A stretch of DNA of 64,000 nt, from positions 482,464 through 546,463 of the forward strand of contig NZ_LRRU01000019.1 in NCBI RefSeq assembly GCF_001641615.1. The letters run 5' to 3'. Shown piece after piece: positions 36,357 through 47,154 of the stretch; position 1 is the stretch's first letter, and every line of letters begins with the position of its first letter. The DNA comes from Pseudoalteromonas gelatinilytica (GTDB lineage: Bacteria > Pseudomonadota > Gammaproteobacteria > Enterobacterales > Alteromonadaceae). A program made the translations under genes and the position numbers. The notes under the pieces are model-generated. The model ran no database searches. It was not told where the DNA came from and saw only the letters and a program-made list of their open reading frames with translations.

Positions 36357-37952
36357 TTATTGTATTTCAGCTTTGGTTGCAGTGATGTTTAACCGCGCTT
36401 GTAAGGGGTCCGGTAAAAACTCTGCAGTCCCTGATTTACTCATTTGCAGTATAAAAGATTCATCATTTTTATATGCTTGCCAAGTAGGTAACCCTGGGCC
36501 ATTTGGTGTGCCTAACTTAATAAAGTTCGTCACATAACGGTGCATTATTTTAGCAGCTTGCTTATCTTGCTCAGTGGTTACATGCCCATATTTAGCAGCC
36601 ACAGTATTAAAAAAGTACGGAATTTCGCTGGCGTGCTCTGCACCAGGTTTATCTAAAGTTTGCGCCACATAACCAAAACGATACAAAAAGGCTTCCTTAC
36701 CCATATCTGTCACACGTTTTGCAACGAACTTTGCTGGCTCTTGCATTAACGCATCTTGACCAACTTGGTAATTGAGTAAAGGCAATGGCGTTTCGCCGCT
36801 TGCATCGTAAGTCATTTTTGCTTGTGTACTGTGCGGAGCAAAACTTGCGAATAGCGCCTCTTTAGAAGCAAAATTAGCAAAGCCTAAATCCATATCTGTT
36901 GTACCGACCATGGTCGCAACATGGCTAAACGTGCCTTTACTCAAGCGCGCTTCTGTCGCCGAATTGATGATGGTGCCATCAATAATTGGCCCGCCAACGT
37001 ACGTAGGTTCAACATCATTTTGTCGATTTAATGTGCTCAAATTTAGGTTATCAACCACCTCTTCGGCAGATAACTCACGTAGTGCAGCAAGGGCATTTTC
37101 ATCACTGCCTAAAATGGTGTGTTGTTTGGCAAAGTTTTCGCCAATTTTTTCGGCGCTTAACACGGTGTCATCATCACTATTAAGTGGTAACTGCTTAAAT
37201 AGTTCTCGTCCTCCCGCTGACATAATAATCGCTTGCTGGAATAAGCCATTTGCAGCAGGGGTTTGCATCATCGCATGTACCGATGCGCCTCCTGCAGATT
37301 CACCCATGAGTGTCACTTTTGCAGCATCACCACCAAATTGAGCGATATTTTGTTTCACCCATTCAAGGGCCGCAATTTGATCCATCAAAGCGTAATTGCC
37401 CAGTGCATCATTCTCAAAACGACTAAGGGCAGGGTGCGCAAAAAAGCCAAATCGGCCTAGGCGATAATTAAAGCTAACAAAAATAACCCCTTGTTTAGCA
37501 AAGCTTTCACCCGAGTAAACAGCGGGTGATGCGCCACCATTTACAAAGCCACCCCCATGTATCCATACCACAACGGGATAAGGAGTATCGCTGTGTTTAG
37601 TGGGTTTAAACACATTTAAATAAAGGCAATCTTCCGAAGGGGTTGTTGTAAGCGGTGCAGCGTCGGCTGCAAACGGCTTTTGCATACAGTCAGGCGCGTA
37701 ATCGTTAAGTACTTTTACATCTTGCCACTTAGGCACAGGTTGCGGTGCTCGCCAGCGTAACTCTCCCACCGGAGCTGCTGCATACGGAATACCTTTATAG
37801 GCAATAAAACGCCCTTCTTTTTGTCCTTGGATAAGCCCGCCAGTGACGGCAATATGATCAGACTGAGGTTGTTCTTGGCAGCCTTGCAAAAATACGGCGG
37901 AGCCTAATAGAAAAGATGAGTAAAAAATCGATTTGAGAATACGCGATGTCAT
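36357..37952 (-). CDS. Type B carboxylesterase, lipoprotein
   Basis: 531 aa. N-terminal lipoprotein signal with lipobox LQGC (Cys25). Catalytic elements: oxyanion-hole HGGGFVNGG, nucleophile elbow GESAGGAS, an acid residue near DMDLGFA, and a His in GAEHASEIPYF. This is the carboxylesterase B / para-nitrobenzyl esterase fold. It probably cleaves esters at the outer-membrane surface. Not in an operon. Confidence 0.9.
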   Translation of the reverse strand: MTSRILKSIFYSSFLLGSAVFLQGCQEQPQSDHIAVTGGLIQGQKEGRFIAYKGIPYAAAPVGELRWRAPQPVPKWQDVKVLNDYAPDCMQKPFAADAAPLTTTPSEDCLYLNVFKPTKHSDTPYPVVVWIHGGGFVNGGASPAVYSGESFAKQGVIFVSFNYRLGRFGFFAHPALSRFENDALGNYALMDQIAALEWVKQNIAQFGGDAAKVTLMGESAGGASVHAMMQTPAANGLFQQAIIMSAGGRELFKQLPLNSDDDTVLSAEKIGENFAKQHTILGSDENALAALRELSAEEVVDNLNLSTLNRQNDVEPTYVGGPIIDGTIINSATEARLSKGTFSHVATMVGTTDMDLGFANFASKEALFASFAPHSTQAKMTYDASGETPLPLLNYQVGQDALMQEPAKFVAKRVTDMGKEAFLYRFGYVAQTLDKPGAEHASEIPYFFNTVAAKYGHVTTEQDKQAAKIMHRYVTNFIKLGTPNGPGLPTWQAYKNDESFILQMSKSGTAEFLPDPLQARLNITATKAEIQ

Positions 37953-38146
37953 AACAAAGCCTAGGCTGTTTGGGGAAGGCTTATAATATTATATATTTGG
38001 CCATTCTTTAAGAGGAAAGCGCTTTAGTGTAAAAGCTATCTATAGGTTAAGCTGCTAATCATTAAGAAAAAAGAATTATTTTGTAATTTTATTCCTCGCT
38101 CTGCTGGGCTAAACTTTAGCTAAGTACCTTAATGACTGGTGTTTCA

Positions 38147-39463
38147 ATGTGGTTTAGTAAAAATAAAGATCAACTCATTGATGCGTTGCAGCATGATGTT
38201 GATAGAAGTCAGCAATATTTAGCTGGGATCAGAGAAAATATTGCTTATATCGAATTCACACCAGATGGAACTGTTCTCGAAGCTAATGATTTGTTTTGCA
38301 AAACAATGAAAGTGCAAGCTGGCGATATTATTGGTCAGCATCATCGTAAGTTTTGTGCGCCTGAATATAGCAGTTCAAAAGAGTATCAAACGTTTTGGCA
38401 AGATATCGCTAAAGGCCAAGCCAAGTATGGGGTTTTCTCGCGAGTTAATGGGGCAGGCGAAGCCATTTGGCTGCGTGCAACCTATTTTCCGGTACGCGGT
38501 GATGATGGCAAGGTACGCTGTGCAATTAAGTTTGCTTCAGAAATAACCAAAGAAGTCGAAAAACTTGATGAAATGTCGGCAATTTATGATGCCGTTAATA
38601 AAAGCACTGCAATGATCCGCTTTACGCCGGATGGTCATATTATTTCTGCGAATGATAATTTCTTAAATGTTGTGGGTTACAGTCTCGCTGAAATCCAAGG
38701 TCAGCATCATAAAATGTTTTGTTATGACGACTTCTATCAAAAGAACCCCAACTTTTGGCAAGAGCTGGCGAACGGGCGCATTTTTTCTGGGCAATTTTCT
38801 CGTAAAAAACGTGATGGCAGCCCGCTTTATTTAGAGGCAACCTATAACCCTATTTTTAATAAACAGGGTAAAGTGACACAGATCATTAAGTTTGCATCTG
38901 ATGTCACCGCCAGAGTGAACAGCACCGAAGAAGTGAAACATGCAGCAGAAAATGCCGGACACACGTCGGAAGAAACCTCGCAAGTCGTGACAAATGGTCA
39001 GCAACGAATTTTAAGCAGTGTTGAGTCATCAAAAAAAGTGAGCGAGCAAGTTCATCAAACCCGCGAACTGTCAGATGTGTTAGCGCAGCAGTCATCACAA
39101 ATAGGTGAAATTGTAACAACCATTAATAGCATCGCAGAGCAAACAAACTTATTAGCCTTAAATGCAGCGATAGAAGCTGCCAGAGCCGGGGAGCATGGTC
39201 GCGGTTTTGCGGTGGTTGCCGATGAGGTTAGAAATTTATCGCAACGTACTTCTGTGTCGACCAGCGAAATATCAGGCCTTATTGGAAAGACGCAAGAGAT
39301 CGCAGCAAAAATGACGGCTCTTATCGAAGAAATAGAAACACTGTCTGGTGAGTCTCAGCAAAATGTTGAAGAAGTCAGCATGATAATGGAAGACATTAAA
39401 ACAGGTGCAGATAAAGTGGTGGATCAAATATCCGAAGTAATTATTCGTTACGATACACTATAA
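38147..39463 (+). CDS. Soluble PAS-PAS chemoreceptor (third paralogue)
   Basis: 438 aa from ATG 38147 (MWFSKNKDQ), chosen by homology to the first paralogue; ATG 38132 would add five residues and neither has a strong ribosome site. Two PAS domains ([18 protein letters not shown] and [18 protein letters not shown]), each followed by a PAC motif, then the MCP signalling domain ([20 protein letters not shown]). No transmembrane or HAMP segments. The signalling half differs more from the other two than they do from each other. Confidence 0.87.
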   Translation: MWFSKNKDQLIDALQHDVDRSQQYLAGIRENIAYIEFTPDGTVLEANDLFCKTMKVQAGDIIGQHHRKFCAPEYSSSKEYQTFWQDIAKGQAKYGVFSRVNGAGEAIWLRATYFPVRGDDGKVRCAIKFASEITKEVEKLDEMSAIYDAVNKSTAMIRFTPDGHIISANDNFLNVVGYSLAEIQGQHHKMFCYDDFYQKNPNFWQELANGRIFSGQFSRKKRDGSPLYLEATYNPIFNKQGKVTQIIKFASDVTARVNSTEEVKHAAENAGHTSEETSQVVTNGQQRILSSVESSKKVSEQVHQTRELSDVLAQQSSQIGEIVTTINSIAEQTNLLALNAAIEAARAGEHGRGFAVVADEVRNLSQRTSVSTSEISGLIGKTQEIAAKMTALIEEIETLSGESQQNVEEVSMIMEDIKTGADKVVDQISEVIIRYDTL

Positions 39464-39470
39464 ACAACAA

Positions 39471-39493
39471 AAAGCCCGCAATGCGGGCTTTTT
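39471..39493. terminator. Bidirectional terminator between convergent genes
   Basis: AAAGCCCGC-AAT-GCGGGCTTT with flanking A and T runs, between the chemoreceptor and the DUF4382 gene. Confidence 0.78.
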
Positions 39494-39514
39494 AATGGGG
39501 TATTGATTCCAATA

Positions 39515-40516
39515 TTATTCAGAAACAGTGAAAGACACGTCTAAGTCTTCACCCGATGTAACTGTAATTGGTTTTACTTGATAAAGCGTAAATGCTTCGT
39601 CTTGCGTTTCTACGTCATCGATATGTGCTGCACAGGTATAAGCAAGTTGATAATCACCAGGTTGAATGAACGCAAGTTCAAATTCGTATTGATTATCTTC
39701 GCTATCGAAAACAACATCCGCCGTTGCAAGAGGTGCATCTAATGGTGTTTCATCTTCGTTAACTTCATAGTTGTCCATTGGCATTTCAACATCGCTGCTA
39801 TATAAGTAAACAGCATGACCGAATGAACCATCTTCCAGTGCGATATCGATATTATCTGTTTCACAGTTCGCGATGAGTACGTCGCTCACAGTGCCTTCGA
39901 TATCTTCAGATTCAGCAAGGTTTTCTAAGCGAACACCGCGTGGTTTTAAGAAGATCTCATCACTATTTTGTGGATCAACTAATGACTTTTTAAGGTCAAA
40001 CTCAATAACAAACTCGTTACCAGCTTGGTTAAGGGTAAAACCATCAAGTTGGATTTCACCGATACCATCGTTGCCTTTACGTTTAACAACAAGTGGTGCA
40101 ATGCTGTCATCTTCGTATACAACATGCGAAGTCATAGTTAAATCGTTTGTGTCACCATTGATAACATCTGCACGGATCCATTGATATTCGCCAGCTGGTA
40201 CTTCTTCATCTTCTAATAAAGAAAATACATCATCACCTGTGTAGTCTAATAAGTTAACCATTTCAGGCATGGTTTCATCATCATCTTCACGGGTCTCAAA
40301 AGTGAACTCTTCACCACCTTGGGTTTTCAATGTGATTGAATCAAACACAACATTAACAGCTTTTAAACCTGTCACTGGTGCATCAGACACACCTAATGTG
40401 AACTGTGCAGTTTGCGGCTGAGGATCAACCGTATCATTCTTGTCGTCATCTGAGCCACAACCAACAAGTGCAAATAAAACGGCGCTGCTAAGTAATGTAG
40501 TTTTAAAGTTCATCAT
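39515..40516 (-). CDS. DUF4382-domain lipoprotein
   Basis: 333 aa. Lipobox LVGC (Cys20) followed by an Asp-rich linker. DUF4382 starts with FTLGVSDAPVTGLKAVNVVF, the family signature. It is strongly acidic. A second ATG directly follows the first and is equally well placed for the AGGGA ribosome site. An outer-membrane or secreted role is typical of the family; the function is unknown. Confidence 0.83.
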   Translation of the reverse strand: MMNFKTTLLSSAVLFALVGCGSDDDKNDTVDPQPQTAQFTLGVSDAPVTGLKAVNVVFDSITLKTQGGEEFTFETREDDDETMPEMVNLLDYTGDDVFSLLEDEEVPAGEYQWIRADVINGDTNDLTMTSHVVYEDDSIAPLVVKRKGNDGIGEIQLDGFTLNQAGNEFVIEFDLKKSLVDPQNSDEIFLKPRGVRLENLAESEDIEGTVSDVLIANCETDNIDIALEDGSFGHAVYLYSSDVEMPMDNYEVNEDETPLDAPLATADVVFDSEDNQYEFELAFIQPGDYQLAYTCAAHIDDVETQDEAFTLYQVKPITVTSGEDLDVSFTVSE

Positions 40517-40741
40517 TTCTTCCCTTTGTGTTCTAAAAATTTACTAATAGTGTAATAACTAAAACTTAATGTAACTTGAATTGCTAATAATAAGTTTCGA
40601 TTAACACCTTTGTACCTTTTATGTAACAACCTGTAAGCCACAAAAAATATAAATGCAAATTTAGCGTGCTTTTTAAGCAAATCCATTTTTCTTCCACATT
40701 TTGCTGACACCATCGCAAAAAATAAAAATCTAGGAACAAAA

Positions 40742-41182
40742 ATGAAGGTCATTGATTTAGAAAAGCGCTTTGAGTTGAGGAGTTTGGCACTGCTAGGTGC
40801 ATTTAACGTAATCTTATTTGTGGGATTTATTAATAGCTCATCAGAAGTAAGCAGCTTACTTTTTAGCTTTTTAGCTTGTGCGGTTACGATGTTATTAGCG
40901 CTACTTGTTTTTAATTCAAAGCGCAATTTAACGGTGTGTCGCCATGGTGTGCATTACCGTAATTTATTTGGACAATGCCGTCATATGCATGCAAGACAAG
41001 TGCAGTTTATTCACCATTACTCATTTTTTGGTTTGCGCTTAGTACTTATTATGGGCGAGAAGTATATTTGTATTGCGCCTTTTTATAGCCTTAATGACAA
41101 ACATCAACAACGTCTAAAGCGCTACGATAATGATTTGTTCGATTGGTTAAAGAATTTACAAAAGACCAATGATTTTTGTTAA
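40742..41182 (+). CDS. Small membrane protein, unknown
   Basis: 146 aa. Two hydrophobic segments at about residues 14-32 (SLALLGAFNVILFVGF) and 40-58 (LFSFLACAVTMLLALLVF), then a basic His/Arg-rich tail. The layout is like PH-domain-type bacterial membrane proteins but no family is assigned. A terminator hairpin follows at 41183-41200. Confidence 0.6.
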   Translation: MKVIDLEKRFELRSLALLGAFNVILFVGFINSSSEVSSLLFSFLACAVTMLLALLVFNSKRNLTVCRHGVHYRNLFGQCRHMHARQVQFIHHYSFFGLRLVLIMGEKYICIAPFYSLNDKHQQRLKRYDNDLFDWLKNLQKTNDFC

Positions 41183-41200
41183 GCAGGCGTATTCGCCTGC
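41183..41200. terminator. Hairpin between convergent genes
   Basis: GCAGGCG-TATT-CGCCTGC stem with no long T-run; it lies between the small membrane protein and the chemoreceptor stop. Confidence 0.5.
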
Positions 41201-41219
41201 CTAACAATCGCATTAAATA

Positions 41220-42908
41220 TTACGTTTTATAGCGACTTACATTTTGTTCTAATTGCGTTGCTGTGTCTGACAGCTCATGCATGTATGATGTGGCTACATC
41301 GGTATCATTAGCGGTTTTGTTAGCAATATCGACAATGGTCGTCATGTTTTGATTAATCGCTTCAGACACTGAAGTTTGCTCTTCAGCGGCTGTGGCAATT
41401 TGTGCATTTTGTGATGTGATGGTGTTAACCGAAAGCAACACTTCATTAAGCGCTTTTTCGACTTCGCCCGCCTCATTAACACTGGTTGCACTGCCTGATT
41501 TAATTGATTGCATAATGCTGTTTACAGTTGTTGTTCCTTGCTGTACTTGCTCAATCATAGCCTCTATTTCATGAGTACTATCTTGCGTGCGTTTTGCAAG
41601 CGTTCGCACTTCATCAGCTACCACCGCAAAACCACGACCCGCTTCACCAGCTCGGGCAGATTCAATTGCCGCGTTCAGTGCCAATAGATTCGTTTGCTCA
41701 GCAATGTTTCTGATCACATCAAGCACACTGCCTATTTGACTCGATTGTTGATTAAGCTGATCGACCGCATTCGCCCCTTCATCAACTTGTTTGGCGAGGC
41801 CATTAATCACCTTTATGGCAATGAGTAATTGGTTGTTAGCTTGTTTGACTAAATGATCGGCATGCTCAGCAGCGGTTGAGGCCTCTTGGGCACTACGAGC
41901 AACTTCCATTGATGCCGCCGACATTTCGTTTATTGCGGTTGCAACTTGTTCACTTTCTTCATGTTGGCGATTAATACCTGCATGCATATTGGCAAGTAGC
42001 TCGTTGAGTTTGTGTGACGCTTGATTCATCGATTGCGATGATTGGCGAATATCAATAACCATCTTACCAACGTCATCGGCAAAACGGTTAAACGAACTGC
42101 CAAGCTTGCCGAGTTCATCATCTCGTTTCACCATTAAACGTTGGGTTAAATCACCATCACCTTGTGATATATCGTTCATTGCTAGTACGGTTGTGTGCAG
42201 AGGGCTGGTAATACTGCGCGATACCACTACAGCAATTGCTGCGGTAATTGCAACTGCAAATACTGAAGCGATAATGGTGTTTATAAAGGCATTATCGATA
42301 CCTTCATTAACCCGTTGTTCTGTTACTGCAACTTGTTGCTCAAGGCCACTGATCCAAAAACCGGTTCCTAGCACCCAATTCCATTTTGGTAGTAAAGCGG
42401 CATAACCGAGTTTAGGGTTCACACTGCCATTGGTATTTTTCCAAGAATATTGCACATAGCCACCGCCTTTCTTCGCAGCATCAATAAGCTCTCGTATCAA
42501 ATAAACCCCATTAGGATCTTTAAAATCATAAAGGTTTTTACCCTCAAGTGAGGCGTTAACGCCATGAGCAATGTTGACACCTTTTACATCATATACAAAC
42601 ACATAGCCTGTATCACCAGCATCATTAAAACGCAAATTACGTAAGATGCTTTTTGCTTGGCTTTGCAGCTGTTCAGTATTAGAGCCATCATCTTGCGCGA
42701 TGAGATGAGCAATCGAACTCATGGCAATTTTTTGATAGTTACTGACTTCGGCCTTTCGGTCGTTTTCCATTTGTGTGGCAAAACTTTCAACGGTTTGTGC
42801 ACCACTGTGTTTTGATTGCACATAGTTGTAGAGTGTCAGCATTATTGCAATGAGTAGGGGGGGAAGTAGGGCTAGAAAGAGTACCCGTTGCTGTATTGAT
42901 AGCGCCAT
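41220..42908 (-). CDS. Transmembrane chemoreceptor with sCache domain
   Basis: 562 aa. Transmembrane helices at about residues 8-25 and 208-228 flank a periplasmic sCache_2 domain ([19 protein letters not shown] and [15 protein letters not shown]). HAMP and MCP signalling domains follow, with [20 protein letters not shown] at the hairpin tip. sCache_2 domains typically bind small carboxylates or amines. It is next to, but separated from, the GNAT-astB unit on the same strand. Confidence 0.9.
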   Translation of the reverse strand: MALSIQQRVLFLALLPPLLIAIMLTLYNYVQSKHSGAQTVESFATQMENDRKAEVSNYQKIAMSSIAHLIAQDDGSNTEQLQSQAKSILRNLRFNDAGDTGYVFVYDVKGVNIAHGVNASLEGKNLYDFKDPNGVYLIRELIDAAKKGGGYVQYSWKNTNGSVNPKLGYAALLPKWNWVLGTGFWISGLEQQVAVTEQRVNEGIDNAFINTIIASVFAVAITAAIAVVVSRSITSPLHTTVLAMNDISQGDGDLTQRLMVKRDDELGKLGSSFNRFADDVGKMVIDIRQSSQSMNQASHKLNELLANMHAGINRQHEESEQVATAINEMSAASMEVARSAQEASTAAEHADHLVKQANNQLLIAIKVINGLAKQVDEGANAVDQLNQQSSQIGSVLDVIRNIAEQTNLLALNAAIESARAGEAGRGFAVVADEVRTLAKRTQDSTHEIEAMIEQVQQGTTTVNSIMQSIKSGSATSVNEAGEVEKALNEVLLSVNTITSQNAQIATAAEEQTSVSEAINQNMTTIVDIANKTANDTDVATSYMHELSDTATQLEQNVSRYKT

Positions 42909-43006
42909 TTATCGCTCCTAATAAAAATCCGCAGTACTAGTTTAGTACGTTTAAAGATTTTTATTAGTCGACTTTATGATTATATCAATTGGCTATAAAA
43001 GCAGAT

Positions 43007-43516
43007 CTAGGCAACTTGCTTATAAAAATACACCGTTGCGTCAAATTCACCGGAGGAACTTTTCGCAAATCTAGGAATAGTGCCAGCTTCAATATAATCG
43101 AGTTTTCGATACAAATATGAAGCAGTGTCGCCTTGGCGGGTATCAAGTACCAATAATTGAATACCTAAGATACGGGCGTCGGTTTCTAGGCTATTCATCA
43201 ATTGTTTTGCAATTCCTTGGCCTTGATATTCGCTGTGTACCATGAGCTTTTCTACCTCGCCGCGGTGAGCGCCATTGGCTTTAGCGCACAAAGAAAGCTG
43301 CACGGAGCCAATCACCGTATCACCATCAAGGGCAAGATAAAGCCTACGGTAAGGCGTTGCTAAATCGCCATCGACCCCTTGCCAGTAGTCATGTGCTGAC
43401 TGTAATGATAGCGGGGCAATAAAGCCGATTGATGCGCCACTGGCAACGCTATCAATCAGTAAACTATTGAGTGATTTAGACACCCCTTTAATAGAGTGTA
43501 CAGCTTTAATTTTCAT
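43007..43516 (-). CDS. GNAT-family N-acetyltransferase
   Basis: 169 aa. Acetyl-CoA binding region VHSEYQGQGIAKQLM, preceded by a beta strand VEKLMV, is the GNAT motif A. Substrate unknown. It starts 3 nt after the astB stop, so it is co-transcribed and may act on an amine related to arginine catabolism, which is inference. Confidence 0.88.
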   Translation of the reverse strand: MKIKAVHSIKGVSKSLNSLLIDSVASGASIGFIAPLSLQSAHDYWQGVDGDLATPYRRLYLALDGDTVIGSVQLSLCAKANGAHRGEVEKLMVHSEYQGQGIAKQLMNSLETDARILGIQLLVLDTRQGDTASYLYRKLDYIEAGTIPRFAKSSSGEFDATVYFYKQVA

Positions 43517-43519
43517 TAT

Positions 43520-44863
43520 TTATTCTTGTTGAAATGGATACACAGAGCCTAAATTAAGTAAGTTGGTTAACTCATCAAGTGCTTGATAGCTTTCGGTTAA
43601 AAGCATTGGATCGGCAAAGTCGTCACTACTTAACGAGTCACGGTAATGCTTATTCGCCCAACTCACTAGTTGGGTATATTTTTCTTCGCTGAATCGTACA
43701 CCCGGATTGACCGCGGCTAGTTCGTCAGTATTGAGTGCAACACGCAAGCGCAAACAAGCAGGGCCACCGCCATTTTGCATGCTTTGGCGCAAGTCAAAAA
43801 AGCGCACTTGCTGAACTGGGTTATCTGCCAAAATCATTTCTTGAATGTAATCGTGAACAGCTTGATTACGCTGACATTCTTTAGGTGCAACCAGCATCAT
43901 GCTGTCATCACTTAAGGTAATTAATTGGCTATTAAATAAATAGCTGCCTACAGCATCTGTAATGCTCACTTTATTGGTTGGCACTTCAATAATATGTAAC
44001 GGCTTGTTGCCTAGGTAAGCTTGTTTAATCTGTTTTAGCGTATCAGCTTGATGCAAAAACGCTTGTTCGTGGCATAAAAGTACATTGCCATTGGCCACAG
44101 CGATTACATCGTTATGGAATACACCTTGGTCTATCACATCAGGGTTTTGTTGAATAAATAACTGATTTTCTGGTTTTAGCTGATGTAGACGGGCAATTGC
44201 TTGCGAAGCTTCAAGAGATTGTCTTGCAGGAAATTTAACGGGTTTTGGTAAGGCGCTATTAAAGCTACTTGCCCCATAAACAAAGATCTCAAGCCCTGTA
44301 TCTGCGTGGCTGTCGCATAATCGATTATGATTTGCGGCGCCTTCATCACCAAAAAAACCTTGATCAGGTAAGTGCGTATGATGGCTAAAGTAACGTTCAT
44401 CGTTAAACATGGCTTTTAATAAAGCCGTAGTTGTAACGGGCTCTAGCGAGCGGTGAAATTTGTTATTTAAGTTAGCAGCCGTAAAGTGCACTTTGTCATC
44501 AAGCGTATCGACTGAAGGCGAGATAGTGCCAGCATTGGCTGTCCACATGGCCGATGCACTGTAACAAGCTCGCAGTAAAACAGGGTCGGCTTTAAATGCT
44601 TTTTCAATAATTTGGCTATCACTGCCTGTAAAGCCTAAACGCTTTAGCACGTTAATGTCGGGGCGAGCATGGGGTGCAAAAATACCTTGTTCTAGCCCTA
44701 ACTCGTGCATTGCCTTCATTTTTTCAAGGCCTTGTAGCACGGCCTCTTTGGGGTTCGAATGCGAAGAGGCGTGACTTAGTGAAGCGACATTGCCATACGA
44801 TAATCCCGCGTAATTGTGAGTAGGCCCCACTAAGCCATCAAAGTTTACTTCTACTGCGTGCAT
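43520..44863 (-). CDS. astB: N-succinylarginine dihydrolase
   Basis: 447 aa, the normal length. Family signatures: NFDGLVGPTHNYAGLSYGNVAS at the N-terminus and QNGGGPACLRLRVAL toward the C-terminus, with His and Cys catalytic residues of the guanidine-modifying fold expected. It converts N2-succinylarginine to N2-succinylornithine, ammonia and CO2 in the arginine succinyltransferase pathway. The other ast genes are not in this window. Confidence 0.96.
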   Translation of the reverse strand: MHAVEVNFDGLVGPTHNYAGLSYGNVASLSHASSHSNPKEAVLQGLEKMKAMHELGLEQGIFAPHARPDINVLKRLGFTGSDSQIIEKAFKADPVLLRACYSASAMWTANAGTISPSVDTLDDKVHFTAANLNNKFHRSLEPVTTTALLKAMFNDERYFSHHTHLPDQGFFGDEGAANHNRLCDSHADTGLEIFVYGASSFNSALPKPVKFPARQSLEASQAIARLHQLKPENQLFIQQNPDVIDQGVFHNDVIAVANGNVLLCHEQAFLHQADTLKQIKQAYLGNKPLHIIEVPTNKVSITDAVGSYLFNSQLITLSDDSMMLVAPKECQRNQAVHDYIQEMILADNPVQQVRFFDLRQSMQNGGGPACLRLRVALNTDELAAVNPGVRFSEEKYTQLVSWANKHYRDSLSSDDFADPMLLTESYQALDELTNLLNLGSVYPFQQE

Positions 44864-44911
44864 ACTTAATCCATCATTATTGTGCGTGTATTTTAACCAT
44901 ACAGAAGTTAT

Positions 44912-45142
44912 TTAGCTGAAGCTAGCTAACTCCATTTCTACATTACGTAGACTTTGTTGAAGGCGCTTCTGAGTGGCAATTAAATACGCTTTTTGTTTGT
45001 TCTGTTTAACTTGTTGCTGTCGTGCGGCTTTGTATAACACACGCTTAGGAATGTCGTACTGCTCAGACGCTTCGGTGATTGTCAGTTGGTGAACCGAAAT
45101 TTTTTTAAGCGCTTCAATAAATGCGGGGTCATTATTTAACAT
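44912..45142 (-). CDS. Small helix-turn-helix-like protein
   Basis: 76 aa from the ATG at 45142, preferred because GGAG lies 7 nt upstream; a longer frame from 45187 lacks one. Residues about 14-40 (HQLTITEASEQYDIPKRVLYKAAR) look like a helix-turn-helix of the Psq/transposase type, followed by a Lys/Gln-rich helix. It could be a small DNA-binding protein. Neighbours give no clue. Confidence 0.6.
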   Translation of the reverse strand: MLNNDPAFIEALKKISVHQLTITEASEQYDIPKRVLYKAARQQQVKQNKQKAYLIATQKRLQQSLRNVEMELASFS

Positions 45143-45187
45143 AGCGACGCTCCAAATCAGCAACATTATGCGGATCGTTTGCTTCAT

Positions 45188-45885
45188 GCATATGCCATGT
45201 GCTGATGTCTAATCGCCAAAGTAGATAAAGAGTGTGAAAGAAGTTAGTCACGTTAGTCTCCTTGTTAGTGCCAGTTCATACTCACTATTGGAAGATCTGT
45301 GCCAAACCTTTATTAAATTTAAATGCATTAAAAATCAATCGGTTAATGTTTGATGGTTAGGGCTTCCTTAAAATCAGGCACTAAAATAGTGAAAGGTAAG
45401 TGCTGTAATGCACTTTAATGATGCGTGTTATTATTGTTAAGTGAGAAAATAAGCGATGTAAAATCGCTGCTACATGCTCGCACCTCGTATCTCGTAACTT
45501 TACTGTCGTAACTTGAATCTTAATTTTTTGTTTCGCGCGCCAAGCAAGCGTGACGCCTACTGGTAGCAGCGGCTTTATGCCGCGACATGGTTGAGGTAGG
45601 AGGATACGAGAATAAAACTCGATGTAAAATCGCTGCTACAAGCTGGCACTTCGCTTCTCGTATCTCGCACCTCGTATCTCGTAACTTGAATCTTAATTTT
45701 TTTGTTTCGCGCGCCAAGCAAGCGTGACGCCTACAGGTAGTACCGGCTTTATGCCGCGATATTGGTGAGGTAGGGGCGATACGAGAATAAAACGCTATGT
45801 AAAATCGCTGCTACATGCTCGCACCTCGCTTCTCGAAACTTTACTCTCGCTAACTTTCCCCTCGTATCTCGCAACTCGTTTCTCG
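45188..45885. repeat. Intergenic block with REP-like hairpin pairs
   Basis: Contains five REP-like hairpins. Type A (plus) is GTAG then a GCGGC-TTTAT-GCCGC hairpin at 45563-45583 and, with changes, at 45737-45757. Type B is the same element reversed (GTAG head read on the minus strand, then GCGAT/ATCGC hairpin) at 45453-45473, 45619-45639 and 45794-45814. A and B form inverted pairs about 35-40 nt apart. Between them lie copies of CTCGTATCTCG-like short repeats and a CGCGCGCCAAGCAAGCGTGA box (45536 and 45710). Confidence 0.7.
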
Positions 45886-46899
45886 TTACTCAAACCCTTC
45901 CAACACAAGCTTTCCACGAGCTTGATGAGATTCTAAAATCCCATGGGCTTTAACAAGGTTTGCTACGTTTATCTTACCTAAATGTTCACCCAATGTTGTT
46001 TTGATTGTGCCGTTATCAACTAAGCTAGCAAGCTCTGAAAGAAGCTGATGCTGGGCAATCATATCCTCGGTTTGGAACATTGAGCGGGTATACATAAACT
46101 CCCAATGCAGCGAAATACTTTTACGCTTTAACTTTAAAATATCAAAGCTTGCAGGGTCATCGATCAGTGCCAATTTACCTTGTGGCTTGATCACTTCCAT
46201 AATGCTATCAAGATGTTGGTCGGTGTGCGTTAAGCTCACTACGTAATCAAATTCACTCAGGTCGGCTGCAAGACGTTGCTCGTTAAGGTTTTTGCTATGA
46301 TCAAGCACATGATCAACACCTAAGTCTTTAAGCCAGTTGGCGCTTTCTTCTCGTGCGGCGGTACCAACAACTGTTAAATTGGTAAGCTGTTTGGCAAGCT
46401 GCACTAAAATTGAGCCTACACCACCTGCGGCACCTATCACTAATACAGAGGCTGGCTTATTGTTTTTAGATTTTTCAATCTGTAAACGGTCAAACAATAA
46501 CTCCCACGCAGTAATACTGGTTAATGGCAAGGCGGCTGCTTCACTATTACTCAGGCTTGTTGGTGCAAGACCGACAATGCGTTCATCAACAAGTTGCAGC
46601 TCAGCATTACTGCCTTGGCGCGTTAAGTCGCCAGCATAAAACACACGATCACCGACATTAAATAACGAAACCTTGTCGCCAACAGCTTTAACCGTCCCCA
46701 CTGCATCCCAGCCAATAACTTTGTAGCCAGTGTCTGGTGACACATTAGCGCGAATTTTAGTATCAACGGGGTTTACTGAAATTGCTTCTACGGCGACAAG
46801 AATGTCGTGACCTGTCGCAACGGGATCAGGTAATTCAATCGCTTGTAATGATGAGTCCGACAACGTTGGGGTTGCTGTAGTGTATCCAAATGCTTTCAT
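45886..46899 (-). CDS. Zinc-independent MDR / quinone-oxidoreductase-like protein
   Basis: 337 aa. GroES-like N-terminal domain (VAVEAISVNPVDTKIRA) and Rossmann part with VIGAAGGVGSILVQLAKQL. The catalytic zinc cysteines are absent, which fits the ZADH/quinone-oxidoreductase group. Likely reduces an enone, quinone or aldehyde with NADPH. The upstream gap contains a conserved-looking hairpin repeat. Confidence 0.88.
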   Translation of the reverse strand: MKAFGYTTATPTLSDSSLQAIELPDPVATGHDILVAVEAISVNPVDTKIRANVSPDTGYKVIGWDAVGTVKAVGDKVSLFNVGDRVFYAGDLTRQGSNAELQLVDERIVGLAPTSLSNSEAAALPLTSITAWELLFDRLQIEKSKNNKPASVLVIGAAGGVGSILVQLAKQLTNLTVVGTAAREESANWLKDLGVDHVLDHSKNLNEQRLAADLSEFDYVVSLTHTDQHLDSIMEVIKPQGKLALIDDPASFDILKLKRKSISLHWEFMYTRSMFQTEDMIAQHQLLSELASLVDNGTIKTTLGEHLGKINVANLVKAHGILESHQARGKLVLEGFE

Positions 46900-46964
46900 G
46901 ATGGTGTCCGTATTGATGAGTTTTGAACACTATAGCGTATAGAATTATATTAAAAAGGGTTTAG

Positions 46965-47125
46965 ATACCAGCTCGCAATAATACGTAATCATTTTGAGGG
47001 AGCAAACCTGTCGCTACCAGCGTTAAAAATTTCTCATTTAGAACAACTAAATAACGAAATTTTTGCCTTGTTATCAACGAGGTTTTCTTGCCTCAAAAAG
47101 CCCACTTTATTAAGCAAGCTGGTAT
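46965..47125. repeat. Conserved-looking intergenic hairpin element
   Basis: Perfect arms AAAAATTTC (47026-) and GAAATTTTT enclose an ATTTAG/CTAAAT stem. The flanks (ACCAGCTCGCAATAATACG, then GAGGGAGCAAACCTGTCG) look familiar as a dispersed intergenic repeat in Pseudoalteromonas; that is recollection, not a search. Confidence 0.4.
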
Positions 47126-47154
47126 TATCCAAATTCACTTTCAAAAATTTTTTG

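Noticed and set aside
40513..40926. 137-aa minus-strand ORF upstream of the DUF4382 gene
   Set aside because: It overlaps the membrane protein gene at 40742 and the promoter region of the DUF4382 gene, and its sequence is low-complexity and basic.
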